61,151 nucleotides of DNA, taken from an uncultured Acidobacteriota bacterium. GTDB taxonomy: Bacteria > Acidobacteriota > Blastocatellia > RBC074. Of this stretch, positions 8,237 to 17,050 are shown piece by piece. The DNA lies in NCBI GenBank assembly GCA_902825875.1, contig CADECP010000042.1, forward strand, positions 1 through 61,151. The letters run 5' to 3'. Under the pieces are notes generated by a model. That model searched no databases. It was given only the letters and a program-made list of their open reading frames with translations, and was not told where the DNA came from. Each line of letters opens with the position of its first letter. Position 1 is the stretch's first letter. A program made the position numbers and the translations under genes.

Positions 8237-10876
8237 TTGCTGTCACAGACGATCTCACATTACCGAATTCTCTATCACATAGGCACCAGCCTGATTGGCG
8301 AAGTGTATCTGGCCGAAGACACGCAGCTTGGTCGCAAAGTCGCGCTGTTGATGCTGCCGGAACCCTTTGCGCGCGACGCCGAACGCATCGAACGCCTTTC
8401 GCAGGAAGCGCGCGTAATTTCCACGCTCAATCATCCGAACATACGAATGATGTACGAGGTAAATTCCGACCAGACGAATGGCGAGGCGCAATACTTCATC
8501 GCCAACGAATGGGTCGAAGGGCCGACTTTGCGCGAACATCTGGCTTACACACGCATGCGCGGTGAAGAGGTGCTGGACGTGACGATGCAAATCGTTTCAG
8601 GGCTTGGCGCGGCACATGCGGCTGGCGTGTTGCACCGCGATTTGAAGCCGGAAAACGTCATGATTCGTCCAGACGGATACGTCAAGATTCTGGATTTCGG
8701 CCTGACCAAATTGATCGAACAAGACACGATGCTGGTGGAAATTGGCGAGCCAGCTTCGCCGCCGGTAACGCCGAAAGATGAACCGCCGGTTTCTGTAGAC
8801 GCCGCCACCACCGAAATCCGTCTCAGCCCGGAAGAGGGAATTGATCCGTACCGCACCAAACCGCTCAATGCCGCCGAAGCCGCAAAGCTGACTGAGGCTT
8901 TGAGTCGGGCAGGTGGCAAAAAAGATCGTTCGGCTGCGCGTTCGACTACAGGGTTGTGGTGGATGACTGGGACGACAGGTTATTTGTCGCCTGAACAAAT
9001 CGTCGGCGACCCGATTGATGAACGCAGCGACCTGTTCAGTCTGGGCGTGATGGTTTACGAAATGTGTACCGGACGGTTGCCGTTTGAAGCCCAGACGACA
9101 ACCGGCGTGCTGAGTTCGATTTTGCAAACCGCTCCGCCGCCGATTCGCCGTTCGATGCCGGATGCGCCCGAAGAACTGGAATGGATTGTCACCAAACTGT
9201 TGGCCAAAGACCGCGACGAGCGTTACCAGACCGCACGCGAATTATCGAACGACCTGAAACGATTGCGGCAACGGTTGGAACTGGAAAACGCGCAAGTCAA
9301 ACATTCAAAATCCGGCGATACCGTGACGAATGATGCGTTGCGGCGAAGTGGCAAACAGGCTTCGCTGGAAACCCGCCCGATCAGCCGCGATTCGGGCAAG
9401 GATTCAGGCCGAGACACATCAAGCCTGAACACTCGATCCAGTTCCAGCAAAAGCGGCGCTTCGCGTTCGGGAGCTTCGCGCGCGTTCAGCGATGCGATTG
9501 ATTCTGTGGCGATTTTGCCGTTGACGAATATCGGAAACGACGCCAGCGCCGAATATCTGAGCGACGGCATCACCGAAAACATCATCAACACGCTGTCGCA
9601 GGTGCAAAGTTTACGCGTGATGGCGCGCAGCACGGTGTTCCGATTCAAAGGCAAAAACACCGACCCGGTGGAAGTCGGGCGCGAGTTGAAAGTCCGTGCG
9701 GTGTTTGCCGGGCGCTTGTTCCAGCGTGGTGAAGACATCGTCATCAAAGCCGAATTGGTGGATTCAGACGACGGAGCTTTGCTGTGGGCGGATCAATACC
9801 AGCGAAAAACGGGTGACATCTTTGAACTGGAAAAAGACCTGGCCAAACAAATCTCCGAAAGTTTGCGGCTGAAACTCGGCGGCGAGCAGGAAGAAAAACT
9901 GGCTCAACGCCAGACCGTCAACCCGGAAGCTTACGAGTTTTATCTGAAAGGCCGGTATTGCTGGAATCAGCGCAGCCCCGAAGGCATGCGAAAGGGCGCG
10001 GAGTTTTTCATTCAGGCAATTCGCAAAGATCAAAATTATGCGCTGGCTCACGCCGGGCTGGCTTCGTGTTACACGTTTTTGAGCGTTTACTTTTTGCCGC
10101 CGCGCGAATTCATCCCAAAAGCCAGAATGGCTGTGATGAAGGCTCTGGAGTTGGACGACCAATTGGCCGAAGCGCACTCGGCTTATGCTTCGGTGTTGTT
10201 TTGGTACGACTGGGAATTTGATCGCGCGGAAAAAGAGTTCCTGCGTGCTGCGGAGTTGAATCCGAATTATTCCGAAGCGCCGCAATGGCATGCGTATTTG
10301 TGCGCTTCGCAGGAGCGGTTTGACGACGCTTTTGAATTGCTTCGTCGCGCCGAATCGCTCGACCCGTTGTCAGTGCCGGTTTCAGCCAGCTTCGGCGAAC
10401 TGATGTATTTCAACCGACGATTTGAAGAGTGTTTGGCTCAATGCCGAAAGACATTGCAGATGGACGCGACATTCGGCAAAGGGATTTACTATCAAGTGAT
10501 GTCGTGGTTGGCCGTAGGCAAAATTCACGAAGCTCTTACGTCTCTGAAATTCGTCATCGAACATCGCCCTGAAGCCAAAGACCTGGCGACATTGGTGATG
10601 GCCATCGCGCTTGGAAAAGGTGGGCAGATCGAAGCGGCACGCCAAATTCTGGCTGGAATCGAACACCACGCCGAGACGAATTACGTTCCGCCATATTATC
10701 TGGCGTTGATTGCCGCAAACATCGGCGACACAGACAAAGCGTTTTCCTGGCTGGAAAAAGCCTATCAGGAACGTAGCGGATGGATGCCGTGGATCAAGCT
10801 GGAACCTTTATTCGACGGTTTGAAAACCGACGCGCGATTTACTGATTTGCTGCGGCGGATCGGTTTGGCTCCGTAA
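8237..10876 (+). CDS. Kinase-like protein with TolB-like and TPR regions, ATP-site lysine missing (probable pseudokinase)
   Basis: This 879-residue paralogue of the preceding kinase starts at TTG. The same order is present: kinase domain, TolB-like domain (from about residue 421, DSVAILPLTN) and TPR-like repeats. HRDLKPEN, DFGL and LSPEQ are intact, but the glycine loop reads IGTSLIGEVY (Ser18 for the second Gly), and the VAxK lysine is Leu38 (VALLML against VALKLL in the neighbour). The activation segment carries an insertion of about 80 residues between DFG and SPEQ. Loss of the ATP-anchoring lysine normally cripples catalysis, so a regulatory or scaffold role toward the first kinase is inferred. 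The alpha-C glutamate is kept. Confidence 0.88.
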   Translation: MLSQTISHYRILYHIGTSLIGEVYLAEDTQLGRKVALLMLPEPFARDAERIERLSQEARVISTLNHPNIRMMYEVNSDQTNGEAQYFIANEWVEGPTLREHLAYTRMRGEEVLDVTMQIVSGLGAAHAAGVLHRDLKPENVMIRPDGYVKILDFGLTKLIEQDTMLVEIGEPASPPVTPKDEPPVSVDAATTEIRLSPEEGIDPYRTKPLNAAEAAKLTEALSRAGGKKDRSAARSTTGLWWMTGTTGYLSPEQIVGDPIDERSDLFSLGVMVYEMCTGRLPFEAQTTTGVLSSILQTAPPPIRRSMPDAPEELEWIVTKLLAKDRDERYQTARELSNDLKRLRQRLELENAQVKHSKSGDTVTNDALRRSGKQASLETRPISRDSGKDSGRDTSSLNTRSSSSKSGASRSGASRAFSDAIDSVAILPLTNIGNDASAEYLSDGITENIINTLSQVQSLRVMARSTVFRFKGKNTDPVEVGRELKVRAVFAGRLFQRGEDIVIKAELVDSDDGALLWADQYQRKTGDIFELEKDLAKQISESLRLKLGGEQEEKLAQRQTVNPEAYEFYLKGRYCWNQRSPEGMRKGAEFFIQAIRKDQNYALAHAGLASCYTFLSVYFLPPREFIPKARMAVMKALELDDQLAEAHSAYASVLFWYDWEFDRAEKEFLRAAELNPNYSEAPQWHAYLCASQERFDDAFELLRRAESLDPLSVPVSASFGELMYFNRRFEECLAQCRKTLQMDATFGKGIYYQVMSWLAVGKIHEALTSLKFVIEHRPEAKDLATLVMAIALGKGGQIEAARQILAGIEHHAETNYVPPYYLALIAANIGDTDKAFSWLEKAYQERSGWMPWIKLEPLFDGLKTDARFTDLLRRIGLAP

Positions 10877-10881
10877 CCTTG

Positions 10882-11400
10882 TCAAACCGATCCGGTTTCA
10901 TGCCGCATCACGACTCTCAACTCTCGCTTCAAACCATGGAGCTCTTCATTTTCAACCAACTGTAACAGCGGCGGCGTCAATTCTTCGGCTTCAAGAATTC
11001 TGAACCCCAGCTTTTGATAAAAAGGCGCGTTCCACGGAATGTCACGGAACGTTGTCAAGGTTACGGCTGGAATTCCGCTGGCTTGCGCCCAATCGCAAAC
11101 CGCTTTGACCAATCCTGTTCCGATACCTTGCCTACCGAAATCAGGATGAACTGCCAGTTCCTGCAAGTGAGCTTCGCCATCAAGCATATAGACCTGAGCG
11201 AATCCGACTGGTCTTCCATCCGGCGTTGTAGCTATCCAAAGCAAATTGTCTTTTTGAGCTTGGGCAAAATCTTCAACCGGTGTGGTGTCGGCGGCCAGGT
11301 GAGCCGTGAATTCAAACTGCAAAAACAAATCGCCCGCGGCATTTTCAATGTCAGGCAGTAAAGGAATGTCTTCAATTGTGGCAAGTCGAATTTTGTACAT
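10882..11400 (-). CDS. GNAT-family N-acetyltransferase
   Basis: A 172-residue GNAT domain protein. The acetyl-CoA-binding motif A is clear: 'LQELAVHPDFGRQGIGTGLV' with the Q/R-x-x-G-x-G/A signature (RQGIGTG). 'VTLTTFRDIPWNAPFYQKLGF' (positions described in two parts: a strand, then the FYQKLGF motif B helix) supports the family. The acceptor substrate is unknown. It lies six bases after ThuA, which makes it the last gene of the minus-strand run 17022-10882. It is convergent with the kinase-like gene, five bases away. Confidence 0.87.
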   Translation of the reverse strand: MYKIRLATIEDIPLLPDIENAAGDLFLQFEFTAHLAADTTPVEDFAQAQKDNLLWIATTPDGRPVGFAQVYMLDGEAHLQELAVHPDFGRQGIGTGLVKAVCDWAQASGIPAVTLTTFRDIPWNAPFYQKLGFRILEAEELTPPLLQLVENEELHGLKRELRVVMRHETGSV

Positions 11401-11406
11401 TGAGCC

Positions 11407-12156
11407 TCAATTCAATTTTCCTGCCGCCCATTGAATTGCATTCCTGACCAGTCGCTGATAATTCGGATTCAGGTTCGCGTTGCGGTCGTGGCCGAGTTGA
11501 ATGTAAACGACGCGCGATTTTTCATACGGGCTGATCCAGGCGACCGGGCCATCGCTGGTTTTGTCGTCAGTCGTCAGCAGCACTTTGACCTTCGGCGAAA
11601 TCCACAGGTCTTTGTAGGTTTCGTCGTGGATGCCGAACGTCGTGATGCCTTTCAAGATGGGGTGTTGCATCGCCGGTTTGATCGTCAAATCCACATCGTG
11701 TTTGTAGCTGCCGACCTTGCCGTTGACCGGCTCAAAAAGCCAGCGTCCGCCGACGACTTCTTCGTACCACCACGGCCAATCCACGTTGTTGCCGATGGCG
11801 TGATGCAACACGACGACGCCTTTGCCGCTTTCGACGAAAGCTTGCAGATTCTTTCGCCGCTTTTCATCGAGCGTTTTCATCATGTCGTAAAGCACCAGCA
11901 CGTCCGCGCGCTTGCGGATGTCTCCGCCGAAGACCGCCGGGTGAGGATCAACCACGGCGTTGATGCCGTCGTCATCAAAGACTGAATAAAATTCCGAATC
12001 GTGATCGTGGCCGCCGGTGACAACCAGAGCGCGCACGGCGTCAGCGCGTTTCGGCTTGGCTTTCCAAACGGAGTTTTGCGAAGAAGCCGACTGCTGAATC
12101 AAAAATGCGGCGGCAACAAAAGCAATCAACGAAGTAATGGCAATCAGTTTTTTCAT
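11407..12156 (-). CDS. Exported ThuA-domain protein
   Basis: A signal peptide (residues 1-27, 'LIAFVAAAFLIQQSASSQ') precedes a ThuA domain with 'ALVVTGGHDHDSEFYSVF' near its start and 'GKGVVVLHHAIGN' mid-way. ThuA proteins have a class I glutamine-amidotransferase-like fold and occur with sugar-modifying oxidoreductases; their reaction is not settled. The ATG at 12154-12156 is chosen because it begins the signal peptide. An upstream extension to 12390 only reads into the previous gene. It lies five bases after the oxidoreductase stop, so the two are almost certainly co-expressed. Confidence 0.87.
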   Translation of the reverse strand: MKKLIAITSLIAFVAAAFLIQQSASSQNSVWKAKPKRADAVRALVVTGGHDHDSEFYSVFDDDGINAVVDPHPAVFGGDIRKRADVLVLYDMMKTLDEKRRKNLQAFVESGKGVVVLHHAIGNNVDWPWWYEEVVGGRWLFEPVNGKVGSYKHDVDLTIKPAMQHPILKGITTFGIHDETYKDLWISPKVKVLLTTDDKTSDGPVAWISPYEKSRVVYIQLGHDRNANLNPNYQRLVRNAIQWAAGKLN

Positions 12157-12161
12157 GGTTT

Positions 12162-13463
12162 TTAGCTCAGCGACCACGGAGCGCGGTACTTTTTCGTCAT
12201 CAACCGCGAAGCTTCCGCATCGCCGATGATTTGTTCTTTGGCCGCGTCCCAACGAATTTTGCGGCCTGTGCGATAAGAGATATTCGCCAATTGGCAGGCG
12301 GTCGTCGCGCGATGCCCTTGCAGCATCGTGCAGTTGGTGGCTTTGCGCGAGCGCAGGCTTTCGATGAAGTTGCGTTGATGAGTTCCCCAACCGGCGTCCA
12401 AACCTTTGGCGCTTTCGACGATGGTTTCTTTTTTGTCCTGTCCGACAATTCGATAACCGTCGCGGTTAAGCAGCATAGTGCCTTCCGTGCCAAAAAACTG
12501 TAGGCCGTGATCGGACGCCAGGCTGCCGCTGGCAAAAGAATTGGCGTGGCGGCAGGAATAAGTCATCGTGAAGTTCGGAAACTCGAAAATTTCTTCCAGC
12601 GTGTCTGGTGTGTCGCGCACATCGTTGAGCACGAACTTGCCTCCGGCAGCGGTGACGGCTAACGGAGCTTTTGCGCCCATCAGGTGCATCGCCGAATCAA
12701 TCAGATGAACTCCCCAGGTGATGGCCATTCCGCCGCTGTAATCCCAAAAGTACAGATACGTGCCGTTGTAACGATCTTCGTTGAACTCGCGTTTTGGCGA
12801 GGGGCCAAGCCAGAAATCGTAATCGACTCCGTCTGGCACAGGAGAATTTGGTTTGTTTTTCAACTGGCGGTATCCGCCTTCGTAAAACAGTTTGTCGTTC
12901 CAGGCGTTCCAGCAATGCACCGAAGAAACCTTGCCCAGTTTGCCGGACTGAATGACGTTCAGCGCATCCAAAAACAGCGCGCCGGTTCGTTGCTGCAACC
13001 CCACGGAAACCACCCGCTTGTTTTGCTCAGCGGTTTTGACCATCAACTGGCCTTCGTGAATGGTGTGGCCGATGGGCTTTTCCAGATACAGGTCTTTGCC
13101 CGCGCGCATTGCCTGCAAAGCCGGAATCGCATGCCAATGATCCGGCGTGGCGATGATGACGGCGTCCACATCTTTGCGTTCGACGACGCGGCGGAAATCG
13201 GTCGCGGCGTCAGGCTTTTGCTGCAATTCGTCGGCGCGCTTCACACCTTTTTTGAGCTTGATTTGGTCTATGTCACAAACGGCAACGGCTTTGGTTTTCG
13301 GTTGGGAGAGGCATTCGCGCAAATCCAATACGCCCTGACTGCTGCATCCAATCAGCGCCAGCCGAATGGTGTCATTCGCGCCCATCACTGCGGCGTAGCT
13401 GCGAGCCGTCAGCGCGGCGGCTGTCGAAGTTTTCAAAAAACTGCGTCGCGTCAGCTTGTTCAT
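12162..13463 (-). CDS. Tat-exported Gfo/Idh/MocA-family oxidoreductase
   Basis: A twin-arginine signal (RRSFLKTS, residues 6-13) precedes an NAD(P)-dependent sugar oxidoreductase. The Rossmann strand reads 'IRLALIGCSSQG', where the usual G-x-G-x-x-G has Ser in place of the middle Gly. The family motif EKPIGHT is present, as are 'VIIATPDHWHAIPALQAM' and the C-terminal sugar-binding half. The predicted role is oxidation or epimerisation of a sugar outside the cytoplasm, with the cofactor loaded before export. The start at 13461-13463 has AAAGGAAG about eight bases upstream. The longer frame to 13541 is repeat sequence. Confidence 0.88.
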   Translation of the reverse strand: MNKLTRRSFLKTSTAAALTARSYAAVMGANDTIRLALIGCSSQGVLDLRECLSQPKTKAVAVCDIDQIKLKKGVKRADELQQKPDAATDFRRVVERKDVDAVIIATPDHWHAIPALQAMRAGKDLYLEKPIGHTIHEGQLMVKTAEQNKRVVSVGLQQRTGALFLDALNVIQSGKLGKVSSVHCWNAWNDKLFYEGGYRQLKNKPNSPVPDGVDYDFWLGPSPKREFNEDRYNGTYLYFWDYSGGMAITWGVHLIDSAMHLMGAKAPLAVTAAGGKFVLNDVRDTPDTLEEIFEFPNFTMTYSCRHANSFASGSLASDHGLQFFGTEGTMLLNRDGYRIVGQDKKETIVESAKGLDAGWGTHQRNFIESLRSRKATNCTMLQGHRATTACQLANISYRTGRKIRWDAAKEQIIGDAEASRLMTKKYRAPWSLS

Positions 13464-13500
13464 AAATGCTTCCTTTGTTTGAATGATTCGGCAAGCGAGA

Positions 13501-13576
13501 GTGTCAGTAGCCCGCGCGTAAGCAAGGGCATGAGCCATCAAGTCAAAGCCCTTGCTTACGCGCGGGCTACTGTCAC
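13501..13576. repeat. Repeat family A, inverted pair
   Basis: Two 29-base arms (13501-13529 and 13548-13576) are inverted copies matching at 28 of 29 positions, with an 18-base spacer. The core reads TAGCCCGCGCGTAAGCAAGG. The same unit occurs three times at 26014-26128. Here it lies between DUF1501 and the Gfo/Idh/MocA gene and can form a long hairpin between two co-directional genes. Confidence 0.9.
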
Positions 13577-13590
13577 CGCGTTACTTCAAT

Positions 13591-15015
13591 TTAAGCCAAC
13601 AGCTTGTCCACGACCAAACCTGCAACGTCTGTCAGCCTGAAGTCTCTGCCCTGAAAGCGATAAGTCAGTTTTTCGTGGTCGAAGCCGAGTTGATGCAAAA
13701 GTGTCGCGTGCAGGTCGTGAACGTGTACGCGATCTTTGACGACATTGAAACCAAGTTCGTCGCTTTCGCCATAAGTGATGCCGGGTTTGAAACCTCCGCC
13801 AGCCAGCCACATCGTGAACGCATTCGGATGATGATCGCGTCCGTCGCTGCCGCCTTGCACCATTGGAGTTCGCCCGAATTCTCCGCCCCAGATGACCAGC
13901 GTGTCTTTCAACATGCCGCGTTGTTTCAAATCCTTGACCAGTGCCGCACTGGCTTGATCGGTGTCCAAACAATTTTTGGTCAGATCACGAACCAGCGAAC
14001 CGTGTTGATCCCAGGCTTCGTGGTAAATCTGAACAAAGCGCACGCCGCGTTCGACCAAGCGCCTGGCCATTAACACCGAATTTGCGAAGGAAGGTTTGCC
14101 CGGCTCGGCTCCGTACATTTCCAAAATGTGTTTCGGCTCTTTGTTCAAATCCATCAATTCCGGTGCGCTGGATTGCATCTTGTAAGCCATCTCGAACGAA
14201 TTGATGCGCGTAGCGATTTCAGGATCGCCAACCGTATCCAGCCGCATGCGATTAAGTTTCTGAATTGTGTCCAGAGAATCGCGTTGGAGCTTGGCATCAA
14301 CGCCGCGCGGATTCGACAGGTAAAGCACCGGATCGCCTACGTTGCGGAACTGTACGCCCTGATACACCGTCGGCAAAAATCCGCTGCCCCAACAACTGTT
14401 GCCGCCGCTGGGGCCTTTGCTGCCGGTGCTGAAAACGACGAAGGCAGGCAGGTCTTCGGCTTCGCTGCCCATTCCGTAAATCGTCCACGCGCCAAAACTC
14501 GGTCGCCCGAAAATCATCGAACCCGTGTTCATCATCAACTGCGCCGGAGCGTGATTGAAAGCGTCGCTGACCATTCCTTTGACGATGGTGATGTCGTCGG
14601 CAATTTTCGCCGTGTGCGGCAATAGTTCGGAAATCTCAGCACCTGATTGACCGTGCCGAGCGAACTTGAATTTCGGCCCCAACAGCTTCGAGTTCGGATT
14701 GATGAACGCTGCTCGATAACCTTTCAGCAAATCCGGCGGAGGCAACGTGCCATCAAACTTTGTCAGCGAAGGTTTGTTGTCGAACAACTCCATGTGGCTG
14801 GGGCCACCGGCCATAAACAGGAAGATGACGTTTTTGACCTTCGGCGCGAAGTGCGGCTTTTTCGGAGCCAGCGGATTTTGCCCTTGCGCGTACCCTTCGC
14901 CGGTCAGCAAATGATTCAGCGCCAGCGCGCCCAAGCCTACGCCGCATTGTTCAATGAACCAGCGACGACTGACGTTTGGAGATTGCTCGGCGAGTTGATG
15001 ATTTTGATTTTTCAT
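13591..15015 (-). CDS. DUF1501 domain protein (sulfatase-like fold), Tat-type leader
   Basis: A 474-residue DUF1501 protein. A leader with '[18 protein letters not shown]' (residues 16-33) looks like a Tat signal. The domain starts with '[20 protein letters not shown]', and conserved '[20 protein letters not shown]' plus '[20 protein letters not shown]' complete it. DUF1501 belongs to the alkaline phosphatase/sulfatase superfamily and is frequent in Planctomycetes and Acidobacteriota next to cytochrome/DUF1549/DUF1553 proteins (one is at 28736-31963). Its substrate is unknown. The ATG at 15013-15015 has AAAGGA about nine bases upstream. It follows xisI by 13 bases. Confidence 0.88.
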   Translation of the reverse strand: MKNQNHQLAEQSPNVSRRWFIEQCGVGLGALALNHLLTGEGYAQGQNPLAPKKPHFAPKVKNVIFLFMAGGPSHMELFDNKPSLTKFDGTLPPPDLLKGYRAAFINPNSKLLGPKFKFARHGQSGAEISELLPHTAKIADDITIVKGMVSDAFNHAPAQLMMNTGSMIFGRPSFGAWTIYGMGSEAEDLPAFVVFSTGSKGPSGGNSCWGSGFLPTVYQGVQFRNVGDPVLYLSNPRGVDAKLQRDSLDTIQKLNRMRLDTVGDPEIATRINSFEMAYKMQSSAPELMDLNKEPKHILEMYGAEPGKPSFANSVLMARRLVERGVRFVQIYHEAWDQHGSLVRDLTKNCLDTDQASAALVKDLKQRGMLKDTLVIWGGEFGRTPMVQGGSDGRDHHPNAFTMWLAGGGFKPGITYGESDELGFNVVKDRVHVHDLHATLLHQLGFDHEKLTYRFQGRDFRLTDVAGLVVDKLLA

Positions 15016-15028
15016 AACGATTTTTCCT

Positions 15029-15373
15029 TTATGCAGCAATGAATTCAGATGCAGGTACGAAGTCTTCATCACCAAGATCAAAGACGACATCTTCTTTGCA
15101 AACTCCGGCTTCCAGCAGTTCGTCAAAAATTCCTTCTTCGGTTCCGTCCCATTCCACTTGAACTTTCCCATCTTTCAGGCGCAAGTGAATGAGAATATCG
15201 TGAGCACGCCCAACGTGATCTCGCCCCAAACTCATCAGCAGGTAATGCCCATGAATCGGATCGCAAATGGGCACAGATTCGATCTGACGGTCACTCGCCT
15301 TAAATGTGGCTTGATGTTCGATGACCTGCTTCAGAATTTCCCGATACTGGTTGAGTTTGTCTAGTCTGTCCAT
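15029..15373 (-). CDS. xisI: XisI-family protein (fdxN element excision controlling factor)
   Basis: The 114-residue protein matches the XisI pattern along its length: '[18 protein letters not shown]' start, '[12 protein letters not shown]', '[20 protein letters not shown]' and '[14 protein letters not shown]' followed by a [11 protein letters not shown] tail. In heterocystous cyanobacteria XisH and XisI are needed with the recombinase XisF to excise the fdxN element. Elsewhere the pair is widespread without XisF and its role is not known. The ATG lies within the last 13 bases of xisH, so translation is probably coupled. No XisF-like recombinase is in the window. Confidence 0.87.
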   Translation of the reverse strand: MDRLDKLNQYREILKQVIEHQATFKASDRQIESVPICDPIHGHYLLMSLGRDHVGRAHDILIHLRLKDGKVQVEWDGTEEGIFDELLEAGVCKEDVVFDLGDEDFVPASEFIAA

Positions 15374-15780
15374 TGCAGTATTTCCTCGGTTTTGGGATCA
15401 AAGACGATCAGCTTGATCTGTTGATGGGCGATGATTGCTTGAACCCCGACACTGCAAAAATAATCCAAATACGCGCGTTGGGAAATGGCGAGGTAAAGCT
15501 TCCGTTCCGGACTGATTTTTTGTAACAACGACCTGTAGTTGCCGTATTGGCCTGTCGCCCCGTGCAGTTTACTGATAAACGAGCCAGGCCCATCGAAAAC
15601 TTTTACTTCAATGACAATTTGCCGATTTTGTTTTTCTGCCGCAAAGACTTTCTCTGCGCCCAAATCTGCTTGCATCCGTACGTCGCCGAATTCAATTACG
15701 TAAGGATCATCCGTAATTGTCCATCCGTCATTGATCAGAGCATTTTTGACAACATAATGGTATGCGTCGGGTCTTGCCAT
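15361..15780 (-). CDS. xisH: XisH-family protein (PD-(D/E)XK nuclease-like)
   Basis: The 139-residue protein fits XisH: 'YHYVVKNALINDGWTITDDP', 'ADLGAEKVFAAEK', 'QIVIEVKVF', 'GQYGNYRSLL' and a '[15 protein letters not shown]' C-terminus. XisH has a restriction-endonuclease-like core; Asp39 with Glu58-x-Lys60 provide the expected metal-site residues. The start codon directly follows the TAA of the upstream oxidoreductase (no spacer), and the 3' end overlaps xisI by 13 bases. The pair thus sits inside a sugar-metabolism operon. Possible roles are element excision control or a toxin/defence-like nuclease; neither is shown by the sequence. Confidence 0.87.
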   Translation of the reverse strand: MARPDAYHYVVKNALINDGWTITDDPYVIEFGDVRMQADLGAEKVFAAEKQNRQIVIEVKVFDGPGSFISKLHGATGQYGNYRSLLQKISPERKLYLAISQRAYLDYFCSVGVQAIIAHQQIKLIVFDPKTEEILQWTD

Positions 15781-17022
15781 TTAATTAACCCTCTCCTGCT
15801 GAGCGTTCCAGCGAACTTTGCGCTCCTGTTTCAAGGCCAGATTGCCGATGTGAGCCGCGCGCGCGGCTTCGACGGCGACGCGGATGTCGGCGGTTGGCGC
15901 TTTGCGGCTTTTGATGCAATCCAGGAAATTGCGAATGTGTGTGGCGGTTCCGTCGCCTTTGGAGTCAATTTGGATTGCGGGTTTGGCGTCGCCTGCGCGG
16001 GTGTAACCTTGCCCGGTTTCTTTATAAACGGCCAGTCGTTCGCGGTCGAGTTTCATCGTAGCTTTCGTGCCGCGAAGTTCCAATCCGCCATCGTCAATGC
16101 TGCTGGTCAAAGTTCCGTGATAACTCGCCGTAAAGTTCTTCGGATACTCCAGCACGCAGTTGATAGTGTCCGGGCATTCCCAATCCAGCACGTAACGATT
16201 GCCTACGGTCATCGCCGTCATTGGAGTCGTCGCTCCGGTGTACCAATGCACCACGTCAATCCAGTGGCACATCAAATCGGTCAGCGCGCCTCCGCCAAAA
16301 TCCCAGTACCAACGCCACCAGTAAAACTTTTGAGGAGTCAGTTCCTGCGCCGGAGCTTTGCCGAGCCAGGCTTTCTGGTCGAGTTTGTCATACGCCAATT
16401 TGCTGGAATGTCCGCTGGCCGGATAGTTCTGATACCACCACATTCGCACGGTCGTCAGTTGGCCCAGCGTGCCTTCATCAACGATCTTTTTGCCGTCAAT
16501 GAAATGCGCCCAGCTTCGTTGCTGCATGCCGACTTGAACAATGCGCTTCGAAGCTTCGACGGCTTTGATGATTCCTGCGCCTTCTTCCAGCGTGTGAGTG
16601 ATGGGTTTTTCGACGTAAACGTCTTTGCCAGCAGCGACGGCGTCCGAAGTGATTTTGATGTGCCAATGATCCGGCGTAGCGATGATCACGGCATCAATGT
16701 TTTTGTCGTCCAGCACCGCGCGATAGTCTTTGAATTGTTTGGCGCTGGTCAGGCCAAGCGTCGTTGCCGCGCGTTCGGCGTTTGGTTGATAGACATCACA
16801 CAGCGCAACGATTTCAGCGTCGGAATTGGTTTTGGTGTGGTTCAACAAGCCGCGCATGCGTCCGCCGGTTCCGATGGCAGCGACGCGAATGCGGTCGTTG
16901 GCTCCGATGATTTTTGCCGAAGCGGGAAGGGAAGGCAGCATTGCGCCGCTTAGCCCTGCTGCCGAAGTTTTCAGAAAGTCTCTGCGATTGATTGCCGGTT
17001 CAGGTTTGGTTTGCAGTTTCAT
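15781..17022 (-). CDS. Tat-exported Gfo/Idh/MocA-family oxidoreductase
   Basis: A 413-residue paralogue of 12162-13463 with a Tat signal (RRDFLKTS, residues 13-20) and an intact nucleotide-binding loop 'VAAIGTGGRMRG'. 'AVIIATPDHWHIKITSDAVA' and EKPITHT follow, then the C-terminal sugar-binding domain with 'WYWDFGGGALTDLMCHWIDV'. It is predicted to oxidise a sugar or polyol in the periplasm. AAAGGA precedes the ATG at 17020-17022. It is the first gene of the catabolic run and starts 28 bases after the Res stop codon, so some read-through from the defence-like locus is possible. Confidence 0.9.
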   Translation of the reverse strand: MKLQTKPEPAINRRDFLKTSAAGLSGAMLPSLPASAKIIGANDRIRVAAIGTGGRMRGLLNHTKTNSDAEIVALCDVYQPNAERAATTLGLTSAKQFKDYRAVLDDKNIDAVIIATPDHWHIKITSDAVAAGKDVYVEKPITHTLEEGAGIIKAVEASKRIVQVGMQQRSWAHFIDGKKIVDEGTLGQLTTVRMWWYQNYPASGHSSKLAYDKLDQKAWLGKAPAQELTPQKFYWWRWYWDFGGGALTDLMCHWIDVVHWYTGATTPMTAMTVGNRYVLDWECPDTINCVLEYPKNFTASYHGTLTSSIDDGGLELRGTKATMKLDRERLAVYKETGQGYTRAGDAKPAIQIDSKGDGTATHIRNFLDCIKSRKAPTADIRVAVEAARAAHIGNLALKQERKVRWNAQQERVN

Positions 17023-17050
17023 TGTCGGTTCCTTTTATGTTCTGAAGGTT

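Noticed and set aside
5538..8258. 906-codon open frame on the minus strand opposite the first kinase
   Set aside because: It mirrors the kinase gene codon for codon and its product has no domain; the plus strand carries all kinase motifs.
13501..13576. CRISPR array
   Set aside because: Family A units are few and inverted, with unequal spacers and no cas genes nearby.
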